From a virus, in the IMG/VR virus record IMGVR_UViG_3300043449_000682, positions 1 through 52,162 of that record: a DNA stretch of 52,162 nucleotides, one strand, 5' to 3'. Numbering within the stretch: the stretch's first letter is position 1; the number at the start of each line of letters is the position of its first letter. The position numbers and the translations under genes are program-made. Below are positions 6,684 through 13,332 of the stretch, one piece after another. The notes beneath the pieces are model-generated. The model had not been told where the DNA came from, searched no databases, and saw nothing but the letters and a program-made list of their open reading frames with translations.

Positions 6684-7250
6684 TTATACTGGCTTTATAG
6701 ACACAGATAGGGCTTTGCTGTAAAACTCATAGAAAAATGATAGGTCAAGTTTTTCTACATATTCTCTTATCTCTTCATACTCATCAACCATTTTGCTAGA
6801 CACTAGGTGGCTAATTTCTGGAAGGTCTTTGATTGTGTTTTCTTGATACTCTTTACTAGTTATTGGCAAATTAATAATTTCTGCCACAGCCATAGTTGTT
6901 TCAAGAGGATGTGCCATTAAGTCTTTATAGTCTATCACAATATAAAAATCTTTGGTTATATCAACCTTCTTTGCTCCTTCAAGATATTCTTCTATGTCTT
7001 TTGTTATCTTGTTATTTCTGATATCATTAATAGTTTCATTGTTCTTATCATAAAATACGCTCATTGCCAACTTTGATGTTATTGCATCTGCTGGGTCTCT
7101 GGCTATTGTTATCATTTTGTTATCTTTAACTATGTGATATTTTTTTATATAAACACCAGTGTGCTGCAGAATTCTATCTTGAAGATAAAAAGATCCCGCT
7201 CTTGGTAGAGTAACTATAGAGTATTCAAGGTTTATCTTGTCGTATGTCAT
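6684..7250 (-). CDS. Sulfotransferase-like protein (copy 3)
   Basis: 188 aa. YSIVTLPRAGSFYLQD at residues 10-25 is the PAPS loop and ITIARDPADAITS (Arg51, Ser59) the 3'-phosphate motif. It is more diverged from copies 1 and 2 than they are from each other. The ATG overlaps the stop of the upstream zinc-ribbon gene (ATGA), so translation is coupled. The end lies 5 bp from the convergent GIY-YIG-like gene. Acceptor unknown. Confidence 0.72.
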   Translation of the reverse strand: MTYDKINLEYSIVTLPRAGSFYLQDRILQHTGVYIKKYHIVKDNKMITIARDPADAITSKLAMSVFYDKNNETINDIRNNKITKDIEEYLEGAKKVDITKDFYIVIDYKDLMAHPLETTMAVAEIINLPITSKEYQENTIKDLPEISHLVSSKMVDEYEEIREYVEKLDLSFFYEFYSKALSVSIKPV

Positions 7251-7345
7251 GGCTTATTACATTTCGGACATTGTTTTGTAATCTCTTTGGTGCCGTAAGG
7301 TACCTGATACATTCCACCACAGTCAAAGCACAGCACATCAAGCAT
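7247..7345 (-). CDS. Tiny zinc-ribbon protein
   Basis: 32 aa with CFDC near residues 6-9 and CPKC near residues 26-29, a full two-knuckle zinc ribbon. It overlaps the upstream zinc-ribbon gene by 8 bp and the downstream sulfotransferase start by 4 bp, which supports coding. Function unknown. Confidence 0.6.
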   Translation of the reverse strand: MLDVLCFDCGGMYQVPYGTKEITKQCPKCNKP

Positions 7346-7451
7346 TATTGCCCCTGTTGTACTTTGTGTAGCAGGAAACACAGTATGTTCCATTCGTAGT
7401 TACCTGTGTCGCATTGGGTTGTCCGCAAATAGAGCATGTTAGTCCAGTCAT
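7338..7451 (-). CDS. Tiny zinc-ribbon protein
   Basis: 37 aa with CSIC near residues 6-9 and CVSC near residues 24-27. TATACT ends 6 nt before the ATG (leaderless). It heads a three-gene operon with a second zinc ribbon and sulfotransferase copy 3. Function unknown. Confidence 0.6.
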   Translation of the reverse strand: MTGLTCSICGQPNATQVTTNGTYCVSCYTKYNRGNNA

Positions 7452-7457
7452 TGTATA

Positions 7458-7463
7458 AGTATA
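7458..7463 (-). promoter_or_regulatory. -10 box TATACT, leaderless promoter
   Basis: TATACT on the minus strand, 6 nt before ATG 7451. The direct repeat at 7474-7515 covers its -35 region. Confidence 0.6.
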
Positions 7464-7473
7464 TCATGTGGTC

Positions 7474-7515
7474 AAGTTCGGCGAAAAATAGTCTTTAAAG
7501 TTCGGCGACGAATAG
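7474..7515. repeat. Two 18-bp direct repeats, possible operator
   Basis: Units at 7474-7491 and 7498-7515 (AAGTTCGGCGA followed by two variable bases and AATAG) match at 16 of 18 positions with a 24-bp period. They lie just upstream of the -10 box of the zinc-ribbon/sulfotransferase operon, where a regulator would bind. Confidence 0.5.
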
Positions 7516-7537
7516 AGGTTAGAAACCTTTCAATGCC

Positions 7538-8035
7538 CTAGACGGGCAATATCGGTTGATATTCCTGATTTGCCCATTTCCTTAAATTACATAGTCCGTG
7601 TGCTGGTCTTACATTTTCTAGAGTATCTGAGCCACCCTTTGCAATAGGAACAAGATGATCGATATGCAAACCTTGCTCCCATCCATCAACCCCACATTTT
7701 CGGGGAGCCATAAAGTCAATGGCTAATCCACATAGGTAGCAATCAGTCCCATAAGAAGCAATAACCTGTAGTTCATTATAGTCGTTCGTAATCTTTGCTC
7801 TGCGTCGTCTGCTTTTAGATCGCTCTCGCTCTCTCACCTTATCAAGGTTTGAAGCACGATACTTGGCGGTTACATGAGCACGATTATTTTTGGCATATCG
7901 TAATCTATTATAGACACTTGATGCAGCCAAACACTCTATGCATGGTTTAGTCTTCTGGTTATGGTGTTTGCGATAGCCAGCATAGGTTCCACAGTTGGCA
8001 TATAGCCTATTGTCTATGTCGTTTTTTGTTTCCAT
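7538..8035 (-). CDS. HNH endonuclease
   Basis: 165 aa. The C-terminal half holds CYLCGL, then HIDHLVPIAKGGSDTLEN and HGLCNLRKW, a classic HNH motif with paired cysteines for structural zinc. The N-terminal part has another CIEC pair and an Arg/Lys-rich segment (ERERSKSRRRRAK) likely to bind DNA. It may be a free-standing homing endonuclease or a packaging-associated nuclease; distance from the terminase/head region favours the former. The start overlaps the previous gene in another frame. Confidence 0.85.
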   Translation of the reverse strand: METKNDIDNRLYANCGTYAGYRKHHNQKTKPCIECLAASSVYNRLRYAKNNRAHVTAKYRASNLDKVRERERSKSRRRRAKITNDYNELQVIASYGTDCYLCGLAIDFMAPRKCGVDGWEQGLHIDHLVPIAKGGSDTLENVRPAHGLCNLRKWANQEYQPILPV

Positions 8036-8129
8036 AGCGAGTCTTAACCTCAGCCTTAGCCTGATCTACAATAGCCTTTGTAATGTCTTCAACACTAAAC
8101 TCTTGGTCGAAGGTTTGTTCAGTATCCAT
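8007..8129 (-). CDS. Small hypothetical protein
   Basis: 40 aa, acidic N-terminal half (FDQEFSVEDITKAIVDQ) and basic C-terminus. It overlaps the 3' end of the upstream gene by 11 bp and the start of the HNH gene by 29 bp, a chained arrangement that suggests translation. Function unknown. Confidence 0.5.
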   Translation of the reverse strand: MDTEQTFDQEFSVEDITKAIVDQAKAEVKTRYGNKKRHRQ

Positions 8130-8325
8130 TTAGGCACTCATTTCTTGTATGATATAGTCGAATCTTGGTCATTGTCTTTTTGTTTGGGGCATACAATTCT
8201 TCACCACAACAGGCAGTCTTAAGATACCACTCCTTAGCAAAGAAGTCATATATAAGACCCTTAGCGTCAGAGTATTTCTTGGCTACAAAGGTTTGAAATG
8301 GGTCTGGTATTTCCATATTGATCAT
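8119..8325 (-). CDS. Hypothetical protein
   Basis: 68 aa, with a helical N-terminal part (PDPFQTFVAKKYSDAKGLIYD), a CC pair in the middle and basic C-terminal residues. The start ATG 8325 is set by a consensus promoter (TTGACA-N17-GATACT) whose -10 ends 6 nt upstream. Leads the small operon that ends with the HNH gene. Family not recognised. Confidence 0.62.
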   Translation of the reverse strand: MINMEIPDPFQTFVAKKYSDAKGLIYDFFAKEWYLKTACCGEELYAPNKKTMTKIRLYHTRNECLNGY

Positions 8326-8331
8326 AGATTA

Positions 8332-8360
8332 AGTATCCCACATTGGCCAAAGCATGTCAA
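8332..8360 (-). promoter_or_regulatory. Promoter TTGACA-N17-GATACT
   Basis: Minus-strand -35 TTGACA (8355-8360) and -10 GATACT (8332-8337) with 17-bp spacing, 6 nt before the ATG at 8325, so a leaderless start with a full consensus -35. Confidence 0.75.
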
Positions 8361-8458
8361 GTGGATAGTTTATACTCATATCCAGGAGTCTCAACCTTTA
8401 CTTTATACACGCTGTTGAGGTAGTCCGTGTCGGTTTTTCGTGGATAGTCACCTACCAA
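8357..8458 (-). CDS. Possible small protein with TTG start
   Basis: 33 aa (DYPRKTDTDYLNSVYKVKVE). The frame has no ATG or GTG; TTG 8458 is the only start. Its stop overlaps the -35 of the next promoter. A strong promoter lies 50 bp upstream, but an alternative 12-codon ATG frame occurs in the leader, so coding is uncertain. Confidence 0.35.
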   Translation of the reverse strand: MVGDYPRKTDTDYLNSVYKVKVETPGYEYKLST

Positions 8459-8507
8459 GAAAGGTTGTGAAGGTAATACTCACCATATGGCTTTCGGCTT
8501 CAATACA

Positions 8508-8536
8508 AGTATAGCGATTATTGCAGATAAAGTCAA
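8508..8536 (-). promoter_or_regulatory. Promoter TTGACT-N17-TATACT
   Basis: Minus-strand -35 TTGACT (8531-8536) and -10 TATACT (8508-8513), 17-bp spacing. The transcript would begin near 8500 and have a leader of roughly 40 nt. Confidence 0.7.
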
Positions 8537-8541
8537 TAGGG

Positions 8542-8643
8542 TTAGTCTTCAGGATTAAAATAAGCCATAGCAGACCAGATATCGTTGTAATTATCTAGTT
8601 TGGCTTCTGTTTGATGCTCTTCGATTGTATTATTGTGGGTCAT
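8542..8643 (-). CDS. Small acidic peptide
   Basis: 33 aa (starts MTHNNTIEEHQTEAK, ends YFNPED). TATAAT ends 6 nt before the ATG, so it is probably leaderless. No recognised domain. Confidence 0.5.
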   Translation of the reverse strand: MTHNNTIEEHQTEAKLDNYNDIWSAMAYFNPED

Positions 8644-8649
8644 ATAATA

Positions 8650-8655
8650 ATTATA
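8650..8655 (-). promoter_or_regulatory. -10 box TATAAT, leaderless promoter
   Basis: TGATATAAT on the minus strand, 6 nt before ATG 8643. Confidence 0.6.
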
Positions 8656-8780
8656 TCACACACATTAAATCGCTAAAATTTCGGGGGATTTAGAGTGATG
8701 ATCGTAATCCCTAGTATAAGATATAAACCACTATAGGAACATATGCTGGATATGGGGAAATATCCGATGTATCGTAATCT

Positions 8781-8981
8781 TTATTTGCCGTTGGGTTTTA
8801 TAGAGTGTCTGTACTTCCAAACCTTTACACTGAATAAGACCTTTCCTCTGATGACAAACTCAAGTAAGAGATATGTCTTTCGTAATGAACGATCTACTTG
8901 GTACATACGAAAGATACCAGTGCGCTTTAGATATTTAGCCAGATAGTTATATTCCTTTGGACTCAGGTCATCATATATCAT
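8781..8981 (-). CDS. Small basic protein of unknown function
   Basis: 66 aa from ATG 8981, with LSPKEYNYLAKYLKRTGIF and a basic beta-rich C-terminal half. TATACT ends 6 nt before ATG 8981, which argues against the longer frame starting at 9044 that would run into a DnaA box. Adjacent to the origin candidate, so a replication or DNA-binding role is possible but unproven. Confidence 0.6.
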   Translation of the reverse strand: MIYDDLSPKEYNYLAKYLKRTGIFRMYQVDRSLRKTYLLLEFVIRGKVLFSVKVWKYRHSIKPNGK

Positions 8982-8987
8982 GTACTT

Positions 8988-8993
8988 AGTATA
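8988..8993 (-). promoter_or_regulatory. -10 box TATACT, leaderless promoter
   Basis: TATACT on the minus strand, 6 nt before ATG 8981. Confidence 0.55.
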
Positions 8994-9001
8994 GCAGGAA
9001 G

Positions 9002-9303
9002 TTATCCACAGGGCAAGGTGCTTGGATACCTTAAAATGGATCAAAATAAGGTGTTAGGATACCTTGGTTTGTTAGGCTTTGAATTAAAGTAAATGGCGTT
9101 TTACTTTAAAATAGAGAAATCTTTTAAAGTTTTGGACATAGTTATCCACAGGCTAGTCTCTAAATAGTTCGATTATCCCCCAAGTTATCGCTATGGCTGA
9201 TATGCCAATCATAGCGTAAACCCAGTAGATATACATTGTTGCAAAGTCCATTTGGTCATGATATCATGGTTTTGAATCATAGTTATCCACAGGTTTATCC
9301 ACA
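9002..9303. other. Replication-origin candidate with four DnaA boxes
   Basis: Four exact TTATCCACA boxes on the plus strand (9002-9010, 9142-9150, 9283-9291, 9295-9303), the last two 12 bp apart. The surrounding 8990-9630 stretch has no convincing gene, is A+T-rich, and continues into AAACC-type repeats (9420-9505). This is the usual look of a DnaA-dependent origin. A plus-strand 74-codon frame here is low quality and not called. Confidence 0.6.
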
Positions 9304-9421
9304 GATTAATCTTACTGATTATATATTTAGACATTCTAGAAGTGGAGCGATGTGGAGGATAGTGGAGCATAGAGCATATCATAGAAGGGGCGTAATGTCA
9401 AGCGGGGTTTTGAGGACTCTA

Positions 9422-9503
9422 TCACAAACCTCAAACCTTGTCAAACCTCAAACCTCATAGCCCCGATTTGGATGATATCACAGTTATAGTGGTTTGTCAA
9501 ACC
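9422..9503. repeat. CAAACCT iterons and GGTTTGTCAAACC palindrome
   Basis: Four CAAACCT-type units occur in the stretch from about 9425 to 9458, followed by the near-perfect palindrome GGTTTGTCAAACC (9491-9503); the same palindrome recurs at 9873-9885. They look like binding sites for an initiator or repressor next to the DnaA boxes. Confidence 0.5.
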
Positions 9504-9514
9504 TTAAGACCCTA

Positions 9515-9545
9515 TAAAAAAATCCCCTAAAACTAGGGGAAAATT
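9515..9545 (-). terminator. Rho-independent terminator
   Basis: Minus-strand hairpin CCCCTA-loop-TAGGGG (9524-9539) followed by a T-rich run. It ends transcription of the gene at 9635-9856 before the origin region. Confidence 0.75.
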
Positions 9546-9634
9546 TGCTCATATCGTAATCTTTTTTAATAAAACTATTATGGTTTTTCTAGAAACCAAG
9601 AAGAAATGGTTTGTTATTCTATAGGGGGTAGAAG

Positions 9635-9856
9635 TTATATGGTTTGGTCTTGATCCCCTGGGATTTCGCCTGGGGCGAATCGGCCTTCGGCCTGATCAAG
9701 TTTAGGGCCCCTGTAAAAATCGGGGGTAAATGAAAAGAAAGGTGACAAACCTATAGCATGTGTAACAGTAACAAAGGTATTCCACATAGAGTCAGAGAAA
9801 GCCCTATATTCTTTTGGCTGTGCTTTTGCATATTGAGCAAAATGATCTCTTCCCAT
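9635..9856 (-). CDS. Hypothetical protein near the origin
   Basis: 73 aa, starting MGRDHFAQYAKAQPKEYRAF, aromatic middle and acidic tail. TATAAT ends 6 nt before the ATG, and a strong terminator follows, so it is a single-gene transcript. A GGTTTGACAAACC palindrome (9873-9885) overlaps the promoter and may be its operator. Family not recognised. Confidence 0.6.
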   Translation of the reverse strand: MGRDHFAQYAKAQPKEYRAFSDSMWNTFVTVTHAIGLSPFFSFTPDFYRGPKLDQAEGRFAPGEIPGDQDQTI

Positions 9857-9862
9857 ATTTAT

Positions 9863-9885
9863 ATTATAACATGGTTTGACAAACC
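9863..9885 (-). promoter_or_regulatory. Leaderless promoter with palindromic operator
   Basis: Minus-strand TATAAT (9863-9868) lies 6 nt before ATG 9856. The palindrome GGTTTGACAAACC at 9873-9885 occupies the spacer/-35 side and would let a bound protein block it. Confidence 0.55.
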
Positions 9886-9925
9886 TTGGTTTTCATGATA
9901 TAAGGTTTGGGGATATAAGGTTTGG

Positions 9926-10003
9926 ATCGTAATCTTCTGGAGGGGGAAGGTTTTGGAGGTTCGTAATGTCTGAGGTTGGGGATTTTTTGGATAGGATCGT
10001 AAT
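9926..10003. repeat. ATCGTAAT motif cluster
   Basis: TCGTAAT occurs at 9927, 9961 and 9997, and again at 8701, 8771, 8880, 9553 and 13415, mostly as ATCGTAAT and often next to GGTTTG. The gene-free stretch 9857-10078 holds little else. Confidence 0.45.
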
Positions 10004-10047
10004 GTCTTTTGGAAATGAGGTTTGTGGTTTGTTACAAAAGAGTTTCC

Positions 10048-10070
10048 GGCCCCCTCGTGAGAGGGGTAGA
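10048..10070 (-). terminator. Probable terminator hairpin
   Basis: Minus-strand CCCCTC-loop-GAGGGG (10051-10066) directly after the end of the 10079-10351 gene, followed by GGCCGGAAA. The U-tract is weak. Confidence 0.45.
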
Positions 10071-10078
10071 GACAGAGA

Positions 10079-10351
10079 TTACTCTGTTGCCTCTATCGCC
10101 TCAAACAAGTCCTGCAAGTCGTCAAACCCTGCATCCTCAAAGTTCAACGCTTCCAACAACAAGTCCCATGTCTCATTGATGTATTGCTCAACTGTTGGAG
10201 TCAGATTGATAATTCCTTCTGCATAGCAAAATGCAAGAGGAATCCCGATGTCGTTGTATGCAAAGAAATCTGCCATTTCGTCATCATCTTTATGGTGCAT
10301 CCATACCTGTCCAAGAATTAAAGCCTTGCTTTCAAATGTTGTTGTGGGCAT
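10079..10351 (-). CDS. Conserved-looking actinophage hypothetical protein
   Basis: 90 aa, acidic (YNDIGIPLAFCYAEGIINLT, then DDLQDLFEAIEATE). The pattern resembles small proteins often seen in actinophage early regions, but no function is known to me. Overlaps the 3' end of the upstream gene by about 20 bp; last gene of a leftward operon. Confidence 0.65.
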   Translation of the reverse strand: MPTTTFESKALILGQVWMHHKDDDEMADFFAYNDIGIPLAFCYAEGIINLTPTVEQYINETWDLLLEALNFEDAGFDDLQDLFEAIEATE

Positions 10352-10538
10352 AATTTGTACCTTCCTTAGTTTCTTTGGCTGATTCTGCTATTGTCTGTAA
10401 ACGATTATACACTACATAAGGTTGAGACTTGGCTAGGTATTCCCCGACCAATTCTAAATCTACACGAAGGTCAGAAATAATGTTACCCATTTTATTAGCA
10501 ACTTTTTCTTCCTCCGTGATTTGTCTGCTCATACGCAT
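10332..10538 (-). CDS. Hypothetical helical protein
   Basis: 68 aa, predicted mostly helical, charged (ISDLRVDLELVGEYLAKSQP). Ribosome binding site AAGGGAG lies 5 nt before ATG 10538. It overlaps the next gene. Family not recognised. Confidence 0.6.
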   Translation of the reverse strand: MRMSRQITEEEKVANKMGNIISDLRVDLELVGEYLAKSQPYVVYNRLQTIAESAKETKEGTNYAHNNI

Positions 10539-10632
10539 AGTTTCTCCCTTGTATCAATTGTATCAAAAAGTGGGGGAAAGAGCAAGCCCCACGCTTGCCC
10601 CCTCCACCCGATTAGCCTAGGTGACCCAATAC

Positions 10633-10980
10633 CTAGACTAGCGCTGGGCTATAAGCAGCCACAAATTTATCGAAAGCCACTGAAACATTATCAGTGATAG
10701 TATTGTTAGTGAAGTCAATGAGGATGGTTTGTTCGCCTAGGTCATAGCCATCATTATCAATAGCGTAGATTCCAAACCCTGTTTCCTCTAGAATGCTATC
10801 TTGAATAAGATAACTAATAATCATGCGGGTCCCATAGGATGAGTCTGATAGTCTAGGCTTAGCATGTTGAAGTGCCATTGCCAGGTCCCGCTGCCATTCC
10901 GTCTGGCCCCAGTGACTGTATAGAACTACCATTGGGCCCTGCTCACTGTCTTTAAATACAAAGTTGATCCGTGCTCCCAT
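10633..10980 (-). CDS. Hypothetical protein (actinophage type)
   Basis: 115 aa: NFVFKDSEQGPMVVLYSHWG, then YGTRMIISYLIQDSILEETG and FGIYAIDNDGYDL. The arrangement matches a family common in actinophage early regions, without known function. The ATG overlaps the stop of the DUF4241-like gene (ATTAG/CAT junction at 10980), so the two are coupled. Confidence 0.7.
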   Translation of the reverse strand: MGARINFVFKDSEQGPMVVLYSHWGQTEWQRDLAMALQHAKPRLSDSSYGTRMIISYLIQDSILEETGFGIYAIDNDGYDLGEQTILIDFTNNTITDNVSVAFDKFVAAYSPALV

Positions 10981-11318
10981 TAGTCTTGCTCCTCATTCAT
11001 GTCGCCCTCAAAGTCAATAACTACTTTAGTAACTCTGCCGTCCTCGTTCATCTGAACATAGACAGGGTAGTATCCGTCGCCATAGCCTGTGCTAAACACA
11101 ACAGCAGAACCCCTAGCGAGTTCGCCATAGGCGTTTTCAATTGTCGTGGCTGAAGCACCTTGATATGTGTAAGTGCCTACTTTACCTTCTAAGTTCCACT
11201 CGACGCCTTCGTCTGTTTTCCATTGGTCAAGATAGCAGGGGTCACCCACCATTGCTTGTCCTGAGTCTACCGAAAAGTATCCTGCGGTGATAAGATTATC
11301 TACTACATATTGGGTCAT
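10980..11318 (-). CDS. DUF4241-like protein
   Basis: 112 aa. The N-terminal VDSGQAMVGDPCYLD and the later FSTGYGDGYYPVYV are the signature strings of DUF4241-type beta proteins; their function is unknown. It overlaps both neighbours by one base at stop/start junctions (11318 and 10980) in one leftward operon. Confidence 0.7.
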   Translation of the reverse strand: MTQYVVDNLITAGYFSVDSGQAMVGDPCYLDQWKTDEGVEWNLEGKVGTYTYQGASATTIENAYGELARGSAVVFSTGYGDGYYPVYVQMNEDGRVTKVVIDFEGDMNEEQD

Positions 11319-11767
11319 TATTTTTCCGTTCCTGTTGGGGTAATTTCTTCTTGTTCTAATTTTAGCATTTCTTCCTCAGTAATGCAAATTGGGCAACGCT
11401 CATGCTCATAGTATCTTTCATTAATTAGTTGGCCATCATCTTCAATCTCAGCCCCGCAACCTTCGCAGTAGTACCAATATGAAGATACCTTAACTTGAAT
11501 AGTAGTATTATCAGGGAAAGGAACCTCAGTGATAAAGTATCCTATTCGATTAACAAATCCCCAGCCAGACCAGATGTAAGACCCACCATCGTCCCCATCG
11601 CCATACATCCAGATATGTTTTTCATTAGACTGTTTAACAAACTCATACTCATCGCCATAAGTTTCAAACATTAAACCATCGAATGAGGCATTAGTGTCTA
11701 TATGATTAGTGATTGGCTTGTAGGTCTTAACGAAGTCGTCAAAGTCCATCTCAATAAATGTATCCAT
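11318..11767 (-). CDS. Hypothetical protein with C-terminal zinc ribbon
   Basis: 149 aa. An acidic N-terminal domain (WMYGDGDDGGSYIWSGWG) is followed by CEGCGAE and CPIC near residues 101-128, a zinc ribbon. It is the first gene of its operon, with promoter TTGACA-N17-TATACT about 30 bp upstream. Family not recognised. Confidence 0.68.
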   Translation of the reverse strand: MDTFIEMDFDDFVKTYKPITNHIDTNASFDGLMFETYGDEYEFVKQSNEKHIWMYGDGDDGGSYIWSGWGFVNRIGYFITEVPFPDNTTIQVKVSSYWYYCEGCGAEIEDDGQLINERYYEHERCPICITEEEMLKLEQEEITPTGTEK

Positions 11768-11797
11768 GTGGGGTATCTTTCTATTAGGGTATATCTA

Positions 11798-11826
11798 AGT
11801 ATAACGGGTTGGGGCTAATCTGTCAA
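11798..11826 (-). promoter_or_regulatory. Promoter TTGACA-N17-TATACT
   Basis: Minus-strand -35 TTGACA at 11821-11826 and -10 TATACT at 11798-11803, 17-bp spacing; it overlaps the end of the 11815-11970 gene and drives 11767 leftward. Confidence 0.78.
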
Positions 11827-11970
11827 CTTCATACGGATAATGTCATAGGCATCGATGGCTCCCGCCGTATAGTCGTCCATCTCATAGTCACCCTCACCCT
11901 GATACTCATCACGCAGTAGGGTTAGTTCTTCAATACGCCCTTCAACAAACGCTAACAGATCGATACTCAT
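11815..11970 (-). CDS. Small acidic hypothetical protein
   Basis: 51 aa (IEELTLLRDEYQGEGDYE), helical and acidic. Its ATG overlaps the upstream stop (ATGA), and its 3' end carries the next operon's -35. Function unknown. Confidence 0.58.
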   Translation of the reverse strand: MSIDLLAFVEGRIEELTLLRDEYQGEGDYEMDDYTAGAIDAYDIIRMKLTD

Positions 11971-12248
11971 TCTCCTGCCTCCTTAGCACTAATAGCAAAC
12001 GATAGGTCATATGTTAGTTTATACATGTGTACATAAGCGTCTAGAATACCCTCTGCATACTTACGCTCTATAGATAGCATAGCGTCTGAGTAGTCGTCTG
12101 CTTCTTCTTGTTTAACTAATTCATCATACTCTTGCTCAGCAATGAGGATTTGATTCTTTAGTTCACCGTGCATGATATCAAGACCTGATACTCCTGCCTT
12201 GACCATACGCTCTAGGTGTGGGTCTATCTTGTCTGCTGATTCTTTCAT
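11967..12248 (-). CDS. Hypothetical coiled-coil protein
   Basis: 93 aa, long amphipathic helices (ELKNQILIAEQEYDELVKQE). AAAGGAG lies 6 nt before the ATG. It is the first gene after a TGTCAG-type promoter. Family not recognised. Confidence 0.65.
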   Translation of the reverse strand: MKESADKIDPHLERMVKAGVSGLDIMHGELKNQILIAEQEYDELVKQEEADDYSDAMLSIERKYAEGILDAYVHMYKLTYDLSFAISAKEAGE

Positions 12249-12261
12249 AGGGTCTCCTTTG

Positions 12262-12429
12262 TTATTTATTAAGTATATCTTGGGCTACTGACAAAATATG
12301 GCGGGATGTCTCAATCTCTGCCTGCTTAAGTCTATAGAAATGATAAGCATTAACATAGTCAATCTTCTCTAGGTCTTGATGAAGGCTAACGAGATGTATC
12401 TTTATATATTCAATTAACTCATCAAACAT
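12262..12429 (-). CDS. Small helical hypothetical protein
   Basis: 55 aa, predicted helical (IEYIKIHLVSLHQDLEKID). Starts in a TAATG overlap with the acidic-protein gene upstream; its end carries the next promoter. Function unknown. Confidence 0.58.
   Translation of the reverse strand: MFDELIEYIKIHLVSLHQDLEKIDYVNAYHFYRLKQAEIETSRHILSVAQDILNK
12272..12293 (-). promoter_or_regulatory. TGTCAG-N10-TATACT promoter
   Basis: Minus-strand TGTCAG (12288-12293) exactly 10 bp before TATACT (12272-12277). It sits inside the 3' end of the 12262-12429 gene and serves 12248. Confidence 0.65.
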
Positions 12430-12614
12430 TAGTCTTCTGTCTCCCCGTCTTCGTCCTCATCTTCTTCTGGTTGCTCATCAACTCTAATAGAATAAACCTC
12501 ACCTGAGTAGGAATAGTCTTCATAGTGCCAGCCTAGTTCTTCTGCTTCTTGTGCGTTCTCTGCTTCTACCTCGTAGTTATACTCTACGATTACTTTGATA
12601 TCATATGTTGGCAT
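12429..12614 (-). CDS. Small acidic protein
   Basis: 61 aa: beta-forming YDIKVIVEYNYEVEAENA followed by a poly-Asp/Glu tail (EEDEDEDGETED). The core resembles the small proteins at 20629 and 20756, so a family of beta plus acidic-tail proteins is repeated in the early region. Function unknown. Confidence 0.62.
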   Translation of the reverse strand: MPTYDIKVIVEYNYEVEAENAQEAEELGWHYEDYSYSGEVYSIRVDEQPEEDEDEDGETED

Positions 12615-12746
12615 TTATGCCACCACCTCTGTAATAGTTAGCCAAGTGGTGCAGTACTTACAGTGCTCCATTTTTAGCGGGGAAGTAACAGAATGAGTAC
12701 TATCTATAATATCCTCAATCTTATCTAATACATCATCTAGAGTCAT
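12615..12746 (-). CDS. Small protein with HCKYC motif
   Basis: 43 aa with an acidic N-terminal helix (LDDVLDKIEDIIDS) and HCKYC near residue 28. AAGGAG lies 8 nt before the ATG. Its stop is one base from the next gene's ATG. Function unknown. Confidence 0.58.
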   Translation of the reverse strand: MTLDDVLDKIEDIIDSTHSVTSPLKMEHCKYCTTWLTITEVVA

Positions 12747-12771
12747 TGATGAATCTCCTTTTCCTTATATA

Positions 12772-12984
12772 TTAATTATAGGGGTTGGTGTTGATTTTTA
12801 CAACTTCTGGGGATGTGATGTTAGTCACAGTCTCCTGGACAGTGGCATCTTCCCATCCTAACAGGATCAGTTCATTAGGATAATCACACACACAGGTAGG
12901 GGTGTTCTTAAAATCCTGGGTAGTGACCTCAAAGAGGGTATCGCAGTGGGTACAGATAAGATTATACTTAAGCCAGTTAGTCAT
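12772..12984 (-). CDS. Zinc-ribbon hypothetical protein
   Basis: 70 aa with CTHC (residues 11-14) and CVCDYPNEL (about 31-33), a zinc-ribbon arrangement. Starts in a TAATG overlap with the upstream gene. Function unknown. Confidence 0.6.
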   Translation of the reverse strand: MTNWLKYNLICTHCDTLFEVTTQDFKNTPTCVCDYPNELILLGWEDATVQETVTNITSPEVVKINTNPYN

Positions 12985-13163
12985 TAGAGCCTTCCTTCTA
13001 AATTAACAGATTCACATTCAGCACAAGTGCCATTGGATACATCATCATACCAGTCAGTCTCTACATCTAGCAAGTTGCCCTGATCATCATAAACACCCAA
13101 TTTATGAGATGTTTCGTCATACCAAAACTTACTGGTTTGACCACAGTCTAAACACTTAGGCAT
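12984..13163 (-). CDS. Zinc-ribbon hypothetical protein
   Basis: 59 aa from ATG 13163: CLDC at residues 4-7 and CAEC near the C-terminus. GGGGGA precedes this ATG, and the upstream gene overlaps it by 8 bp; the longer frame starting at 13229 lies inside that upstream gene and is rejected. Function unknown. Confidence 0.62.
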   Translation of the reverse strand: MPKCLDCGQTSKFWYDETSHKLGVYDDQGNLLDVETDWYDDVSNGTCAECESVNLEGRL

Positions 13164-13326
13164 TATTCCCCCAATGTAGCATAATAAGCCACATGGCTTG
13201 GTGCAGGGTACAGTCACATTCTCCACCATTCATGTTTTCCATGAAGTCAAAGTGAGAGTAGTTATCCTCATAGATAGAGGTTACGAGTTCGTCGATAGTA
13301 TAGGGTTTATATTTTGTTTGGGTCAT
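13156..13326 (-). CDS. Small hypothetical protein with CDC motif
   Basis: 56 aa (IDELVTSIYEDNYSHFDF, then GGECDCTLHQAMWL). TATAAT with TTGACA 18 bp upstream ends 6 nt before the ATG. It opens the operon down to 12262. The C-terminal His/Cys residues might bind a metal; family unknown. Confidence 0.6.
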   Translation of the reverse strand: MTQTKYKPYTIDELVTSIYEDNYSHFDFMENMNGGECDCTLHQAMWLIMLHWGNNA

Positions 13327-13332
13327 ATATCA

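Noticed and set aside
8743-8946. Plus-strand frame of 67 codons
   Set aside because: Antisense to the minus-strand gene 8781-8981, which has a promoter at the right distance.
9236-9460. Plus-strand frame of 74 codons in the origin area
   Set aside because: Crosses DnaA boxes and iterons; odd composition and no start signal.
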